The position numbers and the translations under genes are program-made. This document shows, piece after piece, positions 53,102 through 59,451 of a stretch of DNA of 59,451 nucleotides (within the stretch, counting starts at the first letter, position 1; every line of letters begins with the position of its first letter). Below the pieces are notes generated by a model. It had not been told where the DNA came from. It did no database searches and saw only the letters and a program-made list of their open reading frames with translations. This DNA comes from an uncultured Prevotellaceae bacterium. Its GTDB lineage: Bacteria; Bacteroidota; Bacteroidia; Bacteroidales; Bacteroidaceae. Where the stretch lies: contig OMWI01000019.1 of NCBI GenBank assembly GCA_900314715.1, positions 1 through 59,451 on the forward strand, in the 5' to 3' direction.

Positions 53102-54433
53102 TCATTCTCTTTTTATCACAACCGACTTCAAAATCCCTTTCTCCAATCTTGTTTCTATTTCATCTCCATCGGATAAATCCGCTGGATTGCGCACAGACTT
53201 GCCTTTGTGCATCGTGATACTATATCCTCGTTTGAGCAATAATTTAGGGTCTAATGCCTCTATGCGATGAGACAATAAATCCAAACGATATCTTTCGCGG
53301 TTGAAAACATGCTCTTTAAGGGGCGTAAACATATCGTTTAGCTGGCCTAAACGATATGTTTGTTTTGTGAGTATTTCCCTTATCGCAAAAACCAAGCGAT
53401 TGTTGCATTGTTGTAGATGCATTTCTTGCCTTGACTTAACCAACGAAAAGAGCATGGGAATCTTTTCAGCCAACTTATCCAACCGTATCTTTTCCACTTC
53501 CATTCGCCTGCTCACCCAATGGGAAATGCTGGTTCGGCAATCCTCAATCCTATCGTATACGTGCGACAAATGGTCTATCAAGAAACTGGCAGCAGCCGTG
53601 GGAGTCTTCACGCGAGTATGGGATATCATGTCGAGAACACTCTCATCACGCTCATGTCCGATACCAGTAATGATTGGCAACGGGAAATTGGCAACATTCT
53701 CGGCTAAGTTTAACGTATCGAAACCCGATAAATCGGCCGTCGCTCCACCACCTCTAATAATGACAACCACATCGAAATCGTCTGCCAATTCATTAATCTC
53801 GTTCAGGGCAGAGATAATACTTTGCTCTACTTGTTCTCCCTGCATGATAGCGGGAAATAGGCGCACGTAAAACTTGAACTCGTAATCGTTGTGTTCCAAC
53901 TGATTGCAGAAGTCACCATATCCCGCAGCGTTCTCACTTGAAATCACGGCTATGCGCTGGGCAAACATGGGAATTTCCAACTCCTTCTGTAAGTCGTATA
54001 CACCTTCTTCCTTCAATTGCCGAATGATTTCCTGTCGCTTTTTAGCCATATCTCCCAACGTGAAAGTGGGGTCAATATCCGTTACAATCCATGAAAAACC
54101 ATACGCCTCGTGAAAGTCTGCATGAACCTTAAGCAACACCTGCATTCCAGCATGTATGGTTTGACCTGTAATGTATTCAAACTTCGGTCCTATTTTCATC
54201 CATGTGTTTTTCCAACACTTCGCCGAGGCACGCGCAATAGGTGTATTGTTGAACAAATCCTTTTGTATCAATTCCATATAGCAATGTCCGCGTACTTCAC
54301 GAGCTTCCGACAATTCCGCCTCTACCCAATATTCATCAGGCATTTCCAGTTGCAACGTCTCGCGTACCAACTGGTTCAACTCGTACAAAGTCAACGACGA
54401 ACGACTATGATTATCTTCCCGAAACGCCATCAT
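53102..54433 (-). CDS. xseA: exodeoxyribonuclease VII large subunit
   Basis: A 443-residue protein with an N-terminal OB fold (about 15-110; EAREVRGHCYMELIQKD) and the catalytic ExoVII domain (IAVISSENAAGYGDF, VVIIRGGGATADLSGFD, ITGIGHERDESVLDM). The coiled-coil region follows and the protein ends KLLLKRGYSITMHKGKSV. With XseB it degrades single-stranded DNA in both directions. The first codon overlaps the subtilase stop (ATGA); a second ATG lies at 54430. The 22-bp phased array E lies in its coiled-coil segment (QTYRLGQLNDMFTPLKEHVF). Confidence 0.96.
   Translation of the reverse strand: MMAFREDNHSRSSLTLYELNQLVRETLQLEMPDEYWVEAELSEAREVRGHCYMELIQKDLFNNTPIARASAKCWKNTWMKIGPKFEYITGQTIHAGMQVLLKVHADFHEAYGFSWIVTDIDPTFTLGDMAKKRQEIIRQLKEEGVYDLQKELEIPMFAQRIAVISSENAAGYGDFCNQLEHNDYEFKFYVRLFPAIMQGEQVEQSIISALNEINELADDFDVVVIIRGGGATADLSGFDTLNLAENVANFPLPIITGIGHERDESVLDMISHTRVKTPTAAASFLIDHLSHVYDRIEDCRTSISHWVSRRMEVEKIRLDKLAEKIPMLFSLVKSRQEMHLQQCNNRLVFAIREILTKQTYRLGQLNDMFTPLKEHVFNRERYRLDLLSHRIEALDPKLLLKRGYSITMHKGKSVRNPADLSDGDEIETRLEKGILKSVVIKRE
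53283..53361. repeat. 22-bp phased dyad array E (4 units, inside xseA)
   Basis: Cores at 53283 (AAACGATATCTTT), 53305 (AAACATGCTCTTT), 53327 (AAACATATCGTTT) and 53349 (AAACGATATGTTT), exactly 22 bp apart. The last two units also give a perfect 15-bp inverted repeat across their 9-bp spacer (arm AAACATATCGTTTAG). It lies inside the xseA coding sequence, near its coiled coil. Confidence 0.85.
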
Positions 54434-55824
54434 TCACCTTGGTAAGCTTTCCAAAAATCGGGAATGCCGTATCCGAAAATGTTGTCGGGAACATTGTATT
54501 GATGAGCAGAACGGCGCACTATATCCATGATTTCCAATGCTGTCTTATCGGGAAGTGCTTGCCATAGACAAGCCACCATTCCACATGTCAATGGCGATGC
54601 AAACGATGTTCCGTTGGCCTTACCTAATTTACCATCGCCACGAATGACGGAACAAGCATTACCACAAGCCATGACATCGGGTTTAACTCTTCCGTCGGCA
54701 GATGGACCAACAGAACTAAACACGGTATTTACCTTGTTTTTCGTTACGGCTCCTACGGATAAGATGTCGAAAGCATCTGCAGGAACACCGATTTTCTTCC
54801 ATGTACCGTTGCCAGAGTTTCCCGCACTATTTACCAAGATGATTCCCTTGCCAGCCAACATCGAAGCCGTACGAGAAATCAACGCCGTCTTACCATCTAA
54901 ATCCGCATAAATATGACTTGTCTTCTTATCGTCGAACGTCGTGTAACCCAACGACGAGTTGATAATGTCTGCTCCTACGGAATCCGCATATTCCACTCCT
55001 GCCGCCCAATAATCCTCTTCAGCCATGCTCTCCGTTGCGCCTGTCTCGGTTCGAATCAATAAATAGGAAGCCTCTGGAGCCGTTCCGATGTAAATATTCG
55101 GCATCTTGGTGGCCATCGTAGACAACACCATTGTTCCATGATCTAACTCTGAGTAAACGTTAGACGAACGAGGCATTGCAAAATCTTTCGTTCCGACGAT
55201 TTGAACGTTTTTGAAAGCGGGAATGCAATCTACGTTCATAAAGCCGCCATCTAATATGGCAATCAACTTTCCCTTGCCTTTGAAACCTGCATCGTGCAAC
55301 TTTATGCCATTCATGATTTCTATCTGTTGATGCGCAACACCATGTTCCTTGTTTTCAATGGAATCTTCCTTATACTCCACTTCCTTCATTTCGTTTCTCT
55401 TGGGAATCACAAAAGAGTCGGGAGCATTGAAGATTTTCTTCGCATTCCGCACGAATGGGAGTTGTTTAAGTTGTTCTATATCATTGTCAGAGACGCATTT
55501 TACCAATACGCTATTATTCCATTTACTCATGCAAACGATTTCCAAACCTTGCTTACGAATGGTTTCGAGATAAGCAGGAGTAATGGGCAAATCGGTGGAA
55601 TCAATGGAAATGCCTTGCCTTTTACGTCGTTCAATGGATTGAGAACTTAAAAATTTTTCTGGCTTAGACAATCGATAGGGAGTGCCTTTCTTGTCGACAA
55701 GCATCACACGCACAAGACTATGCTTGCCACCAGGATAAGCCACTTTCTCTTTGGCTGAAAACACTTCAACGGGAATTGTCATCAACATGAACAAAACCAA
55801 TAAAAACACGCGTTCTACTTTCAT
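54430..55824 (-). CDS. secreted S8 (subtilisin-family) serine protease
   Basis: A 464-residue exported protein with a signal peptide ending near EVFSA. An N-terminal propeptide-like region (about 25-150) includes KFLSSQSIERRKRQGI. The catalytic triad lies in LIAILDGGFM (Asp), ELDHGTMVLS (His) and GTSFASPLTCG (Ser), with the oxyanion Asn in NSAGNSGNG. Cell-envelope or secreted protease. It overlaps xseA by 4 bp, so the protease and the exonuclease genes are translationally coupled, an unusual pairing. Confidence 0.93.
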   Translation of the reverse strand: MKVERVFLLVLFMLMTIPVEVFSAKEKVAYPGGKHSLVRVMLVDKKGTPYRLSKPEKFLSSQSIERRKRQGISIDSTDLPITPAYLETIRKQGLEIVCMSKWNNSVLVKCVSDNDIEQLKQLPFVRNAKKIFNAPDSFVIPKRNEMKEVEYKEDSIENKEHGVAHQQIEIMNGIKLHDAGFKGKGKLIAILDGGFMNVDCIPAFKNVQIVGTKDFAMPRSSNVYSELDHGTMVLSTMATKMPNIYIGTAPEASYLLIRTETGATESMAEEDYWAAGVEYADSVGADIINSSLGYTTFDDKKTSHIYADLDGKTALISRTASMLAGKGIILVNSAGNSGNGTWKKIGVPADAFDILSVGAVTKNKVNTVFSSVGPSADGRVKPDVMACGNACSVIRGDGKLGKANGTSFASPLTCGMVACLWQALPDKTALEIMDIVRRSAHQYNVPDNIFGYGIPDFWKAYQGE

Positions 55825-55874
55825 TATCTTTCCTTTTTATATTATCTATGAGCACATGATACGCTCTTCTTTTG

Positions 55875-55906
55875 CAAAGGTATAAATAAACGGCGAATTG
55901 TACAAT
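55875..55906 (-). promoter_or_regulatory. promoter of subtilase-xseA-xseB
   Basis: On the minus strand TACCTTTG (55875-55882) with ATTG (55903-55906) 20 bp upstream, 50 bp before the ATG. Confidence 0.6.
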
Positions 55907-55931
55907 TATCTGAGGTGGATTTATGAAAAAG

Positions 55932-55953
55932 AGGCTGATTTTTCAATCAGCCT
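55932..55953 (-). terminator. terminator overlapping the winged-helix gene stop
   Basis: AGGCTGATT (55932-55940) pairs with AATCAGCCT (55945-55953), leaving a GAAA tetraloop on the minus strand, followed by CTTTTT. The stop codon of the gene (55943-55945) lies inside the hairpin. Confidence 0.85.
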
Positions 55954-56251
55954 TTCCCGTTTTATTAATATTGAGATAACTTTTCAAAGCATCTATATAG
56001 ATTTCGAAAGCCTTGATTCCCTTAGGTGTAATGCGACAAATAGTGCAAGGTTTCTTTCCCTTGAATGTCTTTTCCACCTCTATGTAACCTGCGGCGGATA
56101 GTTTGTCAAGTTGCACGCTTAGGTTTCCCGCCGTTGCTCCAGTTTGTTCCTTGATGTACGGAAACTCCGCTTCATCAGTACTGATAAGCAACGACATGAT
56201 GGCAAGTCGCAACTCAGAGTGCAACAAGGGATTTAATGGTTGAAACATCAT
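55943..56251 (-). CDS. winged-helix transcriptional regulator
   Basis: A 102-residue protein with a winged-helix pattern: LLHSELRLAIMSLLISTDEAEF, IKEQTGATAGNLSVQLDKLS (recognition helix) and YIEVEKTFKGKKPCTICRITPKG (wing). This resembles the HTH type often paired with small membrane proteins. It overlaps the upstream membrane protein gene by 4 bp, implying a two-gene regulator/effector unit. Confidence 0.82.
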   Translation of the reverse strand: MMFQPLNPLLHSELRLAIMSLLISTDEAEFPYIKEQTGATAGNLSVQLDKLSAAGYIEVEKTFKGKKPCTICRITPKGIKAFEIYIDALKSYLNINKTGKAD

Positions 56252-56934
56252 AGGCTCTTTCTTTTAAGCATCATACCAGGGAGCATCATACCAATAAAGG
56301 CAAACAAGGCGATAATGAACCCAGGAATCAAACCGAATACAATTCCGCAATAATTGCTATTTGTGTAGTTGCCTAACCACCCCACCAATGTCTGCGTAAC
56401 ATAGAAAGATTCCCAAGCGAAACCACCTATTCCACCGATAATACCACATACCACCATCCAACGGCTCTTGAGAATATAACCATTAATGGTGATTGCCATA
56501 CCAAATAGCAGAAGTATGATACGGAAAGGGTGAATCACCAGACGTGCATATACTTCTGGACTTTCCATATGACTCATCAAGAGGTCGTATAGATTAACAA
56601 ACACGAAGAATAAAACCGCGAAGATTCCGAATGTCTGCCATGTCTTGTCAACCATGTTGCTAACAAAGCTATCTGGAACTTTAGGCTTATTTCTATTTAC
56701 ATATCGGTCAACGCCGTAGATGACAATTGGCGATAAAATATACAACAGATAGTACGCCATATTGTTCGTAAGAAGAATGCAAATACCAATTATCAAGGCG
56801 AGCCCTATAATACAAAGTCCAGCTATATAGAGCGACTGCCCTGTTTTTTTAGCCACCATTTGTCGGCTACGCTCTATTTGCTCCGTAATGATTTCCAAAC
56901 TGCGCTCTGCAGTCATATTGTTCTTTTCTTCCAT
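56248..56934 (-). CDS. multi-pass membrane protein of unknown function
   Basis: A 228-residue protein with a short N-terminal cytoplasmic helix (ERSLEIITEQIERSRQM) followed by about six membrane segments. The last is PGFIIALFAFIGMMLPGMML. No family recognised. It is coupled to the downstream winged-helix regulator (4-bp overlap) and has the promoter at 57050-57081. It could be the regulator's target or partner. Confidence 0.75.
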   Translation of the reverse strand: MEEKNNMTAERSLEIITEQIERSRQMVAKKTGQSLYIAGLCIIGLALIIGICILLTNNMAYYLLYILSPIVIYGVDRYVNRNKPKVPDSFVSNMVDKTWQTFGIFAVLFFVFVNLYDLLMSHMESPEVYARLVIHPFRIILLLFGMAITINGYILKSRWMVVCGIIGGIGGFAWESFYVTQTLVGWLGNYTNSNYCGIVFGLIPGFIIALFAFIGMMLPGMMLKRKSL

Positions 56935-57049
56935 GATTACATTCCTTTCTTTTAATGATAATGTTTTTCGTTTCCTTTTCTTCTCTCTGACCTCGTCTAC
57001 ACTCCTGCAGAAAGTGCAGATTTAGCCTTCGTATGTTCGAACTACATCG

Positions 57050-57081
57050 CAAAGATAAAGAAGTTTATTTTATAAACCAAA
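57050..57081 (-). promoter_or_regulatory. promoter of the membrane protein/winged-helix operon
   Basis: On the minus strand TTTG (57078-57081) and TATCTTTG (57050-57057) are 20 bp apart. The leader of about 110 bp to the ATG at 56934 holds no recognised element. Confidence 0.7.
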
Positions 57082-57198
57082 TAAATACCTATAATAATTC
57101 ACTTGCAAAACAATATTTAACATTTAGGGTATCTTATAGAATCTTTATTTACGTAAATACACCCAATATCTTAACAAAAGCTAAAAGAAAAGATAAAC

Positions 57199-57230
57199 TT
57201 TGGTGATGATAAAAATAAAAACTATTTTTG
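57199..57230 (+). promoter_or_regulatory. promoter of the ABC-GntR operon
   Basis: TTTG (57199-57202) and TATTTTTG (57223-57230) are 20 bp apart, 37 bp before the ATG. Together with the promoter at 57050 it makes up the divergent 333-bp region 56935-57267; the rest is AT-rich and featureless. Confidence 0.7.
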
Positions 57231-57267
57231 CGGTGTCCTAAGATACTAAGACACTAAATAATAGATT

Positions 57268-58128
57268 ATGATACAGTTTTCAAACATTACATTTTGCTAT
57301 GCAGGAAGTGAAAAGACAATCTTTAAAGATTTCAATTTGTCTTTTCAACCTGGTCGTATTTATGGCATATTAGGTCCTAACGGAACGGGCAAGACTACCT
57401 TATTATATATATGTATGGGATTGCTACAAGTAAGAAAAGGGATAGTGGAAATTGACGGAAGAAACATTGCCAAGCGCGAACACGCCAGTTTGAAGGAATT
57501 GTTCATCGTACCAGAGGAATTTGAATTGCCAGAAATGACACTTCATGAGTATGTGGAAACATTTCGTCCATTCTATCCTCATTTCTCCGACGACATTCTC
57601 CAACGTTGTCTCGATGAATTTCAATTACCAAATGACTTGCACATCAATCGCCTTTCCATGGGACAGAAGAAGAAGGTGCTGATGGCTTTCGCATTGGCTT
57701 GTGGAACGAAATACTTATTGATGGACGAACCTACTAACGGACTTGACATCCAAGCGAAGAAACAATTTCGCAAAGTGATTGCCACAAACATGAACGATGA
57801 TAAGACTATCATCATCTCCACTCACCAAGTACACGACGTAGAGCAACTGCTCGATCACGTCATCATCATCGGCAACCATAAGCCAAGCGATTCTTCTTCC
57901 GTCTTGTGTGATTCGGCATTGCCGAATCTAACCAAACAATACTCCTTCACTTACGAGCCACAATCCCATACTCCATCCTCAAGCTATCTATACTCTGAGC
58001 GAACAGCCCAAGGATATGCTACCATCTCCATTCGCCAACAAGACGAAGAAGAAACACCCATCAACCTTGAGCTACTATATAATGCCGTACAAAACGGAAA
58101 CTATCCAAATAACCAACAAAACCATTGA
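57268..58128 (+). CDS. ABC transporter ATP-binding protein
   Basis: A 286-residue ATPase. Walker A is LGPNGTGKTT (about 36-45). The signature is RLSMGQKKKVLMAF and Walker B LLMDEPTNGLD. The switch His lies in STHQVHDVEQ. A C-terminal region (about 215-286) is extra and polar. It works with the permease gene 3 bp downstream, which is followed by an overlapping GntR regulator. Confidence 0.93.
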   Translation: MIQFSNITFCYAGSEKTIFKDFNLSFQPGRIYGILGPNGTGKTTLLYICMGLLQVRKGIVEIDGRNIAKREHASLKELFIVPEEFELPEMTLHEYVETFRPFYPHFSDDILQRCLDEFQLPNDLHINRLSMGQKKKVLMAFALACGTKYLLMDEPTNGLDIQAKKQFRKVIATNMNDDKTIIISTHQVHDVEQLLDHVIIIGNHKPSDSSSVLCDSALPNLTKQYSFTYEPQSHTPSSSYLYSERTAQGYATISIRQQDEEETPINLELLYNAVQNGNYPNNQQNH

Positions 58129-58131
58129 ATC

Positions 58132-58941
58132 ATGAAAAACTTATCATTCAATCGAATTTGGCAACTCATCCGCTATTATTGGCGCACGGAAAAGAAACTC
58201 TACTTACGTCTTTTTCTTGGTCTCGTTGCACTATATCTTATCATAGGTCTCATCTTGCACATTTTCGCACATTTATTCTCGATTGATGATTTTGGCATTT
58301 TCAGAATGCTCTTCAACGAAGAATGGATTTTCTGGGGATTCATCCTCATTTGCACGGCTCGTATGTTCTACGTATTGGAAAAGAAACAAACTGCCACGAC
58401 ATTTCTCTCCCTTCCTGCCAGCAACATAGAGAAATACCTCTCGCGCGTTGTTTATGCTACCATTGGTATCTACCTACTTGCTCTTGCCGCTCGACTGACC
58501 GCAAATACTATCTTTTGCATTCCATTGTTTTTCGATGAAAATTGGCCCATCGGCATCATCCTGCGCTATAAGTTATTACCCAGCACTTGGATTATATCCA
58601 GTATTGGTTTCAACACTCCATATTTCTTATTGAAAATGATTGCATGTATCTTATGGGCAACCTTGTTTGCCATTTGGCCGTGGTCATTGTTTACATTGTT
58701 CGGACTACTCTTCCGTCGTCATGGTTGGCTATGGGCAATACCCGCTCTTTTCATTATAGTTTCCCTATTTGCCTTTGTGATGTTCACGATGGCTGACAAT
58801 AATTGGAACCATCAACAACAAGAGCATTTTATGATACTAACAACATTAACAATCATTATCCCCACCATATTTAATTATTGGTTGGCTTATCGTTGTTTCT
58901 GTCGTGCACAAGTCATCTCCAACAAACTCACACGCCTATGA
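58132..58941 (+). CDS. ABC-2-like membrane permease
   Basis: A 269-residue protein with about six hydrophobic segments (LFLGLVALYLIIGLILHIF, LFAIWPWSLFTLFGLLF, WAIPALFIIVSLFAFVMF). It is adjacent to the ATPase (3-bp gap) and overlaps the GntR gene (ATGA), so it is likely the transporter's membrane subunit. The substrate is unknown. Confidence 0.8.
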   Translation: MKNLSFNRIWQLIRYYWRTEKKLYLRLFLGLVALYLIIGLILHIFAHLFSIDDFGIFRMLFNEEWIFWGFILICTARMFYVLEKKQTATTFLSLPASNIEKYLSRVVYATIGIYLLALAARLTANTIFCIPLFFDENWPIGIILRYKLLPSTWIISSIGFNTPYFLLKMIACILWATLFAIWPWSLFTLFGLLFRRHGWLWAIPALFIIVSLFAFVMFTMADNNWNHQQQEHFMILTTLTIIIPTIFNYWLAYRCFCRAQVISNKLTRL

Positions 58942-59297
58942 TTTACCATAGTGAAAAAGCCATCTTCATTAAAATTGCAGAACGACTCTGCGACGACATC
59001 TTGGCTGGCTTGCATCAAGAAGGAGACCGCATTCCGAGTATACGAGAACTGGCTGCTGAATACGAAGTAAATACCAATACTGTCTTACGTGCTTTCGACA
59101 TCTTGCAACGTGACGATATCCTATTGCAACAACGTGGTATAGGAATGCTCGTGGCAAAAGGTGCAAAGAGAAAAATACGTGCTGCTCGCAAGAAGGAGTT
59201 TCTTACGAAAGAATTGCCAGACTTCTTTCGTCGCCTCGACTTACTCGACCTCGACATAGAAGATGTTGTCGCGGCTTGGAAAGAGTATAAAAAGTAG
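58938..59297 (+). CDS. GntR-family (YtrA-type) transcriptional regulator
   Basis: The start is placed at 58938 (MIYHSEKAIFIKIAERLCDD), overlapping the permease stop. The ORF is 119 residues. The winged-helix domain spans about 10-80 (IFIKIAERLCDDILAGLHQE, IRELAAEYEVNTNTVLRAFD). The C-terminal region is short, as in YtrA-type regulators that repress adjacent ABC transporter operons. Here it is the last gene of the operon it probably autoregulates. Confidence 0.9.
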   Translation: MIYHSEKAIFIKIAERLCDDILAGLHQEGDRIPSIRELAAEYEVNTNTVLRAFDILQRDDILLQQRGIGMLVAKGAKRKIRAARKKEFLTKELPDFFRRLDLLDLDIEDVVAAWKEYKK

Positions 59298-59451
59298 CTC
59301 TTTCACATACTTACGGCGTGGCAAGCAAGGCGTATGGAATGTCGTCGCATAGCATAGAACAAGCCATTTGTGCGTTTGATGATTCCGTAGAGTGTAATTG
59401 TGTTGGAGGGTCTTGCTTATCTGAACTGCCTGGTTGTTCATGATTGTGCGC

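Noticed and set aside
1-59451. Prophage or IS elements
   Set aside because: No transposase, integrase, capsid or terminase motifs were seen in any frame, and no terminal inverted repeats flank a gene cassette.

Overview
The window looks like a chromosomal segment of a Bacteroidota species, most likely Bacteroidales close to Prevotella/Segatella. Several things point that way: many start regions carry the Bacteroidetes promoter (-33 TTTG, about 19-20 bp, -7 TAnnTTTG); a protein ends in a gliding-motility/type IX secretion (type B) C-terminal domain; FeoA and FeoB are fused; a TPP riboswitch precedes a TonB receptor plus PnuT pair; bamD, an omega-like rpoZ and DUF4293 are adjacent; and a LytS/LytTR pair sits beside an outer-membrane barrel gene. 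Nothing resembles a prophage, insertion sequence or CRISPR array. Most of the window is core genome interspersed with secreted glycan-active enzymes and envelope proteins.

Layout. 1-9.6 kb: secreted enzymes and envelope proteins (endonuclease/exonuclease/phosphatase-fold protein with a coupled small peptide, GH95 fucosidase with dockerin, metallophosphatase lipoprotein, small outer-membrane barrel). 9.8-13.1 kb: thiamin uptake operon under a TPP riboswitch. 13.2-17.2 kb: GH2 beta-galactosidase. 17.3 kb: tRNA-Lys(CTT). 17.5-22.1 kb: T9SS type B protein, uvrA, phytase-like esterase. 22.2-25.7 kb: feoAB fusion and a helical-repeat lipoprotein. 25.8-28.6 kb: PAP2 acid phosphatase, then bamD-rpoZ-DUF4293. 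28.7-31.5 kb: uvrB and an 800-bp repeat-rich intergenic region. 31.5-36 kb: LytS/LytTR pair and a TonB-type barrel. 36.1-40.4 kb: fur-purA-hisS-GDSL esterase operon. 40.5-45.3 kb: unknown acidic protein, DUF4421 protein, NADAR/YbiA-like protein behind a structured leader, PAP2-barrel fusion. 45.3-55.9 kb: a long minus-strand run (subtilase-xseA-xseB; ilvE-DMP19; smpB-metH-HAD-map-tsaD). 55.9-59.3 kb: two divergent regulator/membrane units (winged helix + membrane protein; ABC ATPase + permease + GntR).

The observation most likely to be new is a dispersed family of short phased arrays. A 13-bp core of the form AAAC-N5-GTTT (G/C variants allowed) recurs exactly every 22 bp, separated by 9-bp GC-richer spacers. 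Five arrays of 3-5 units were read: downstream of pnuT, inside the phytase-like gene, in the uvrB-lytTR intergenic region, downstream of the PAP2-barrel gene, and inside xseA. Other small repeat systems also fill intergenic gaps: a 12-bp tandem unit arranged as a large inverted repeat after uvrB, a 9-bp tandem between purA and hisS, heptamer tracts after the first gene, and a G-rich tract between xseA and xseB.

Limits: all family assignments come from motif recognition by eye, without database searches. Promoter calls are pattern matches.
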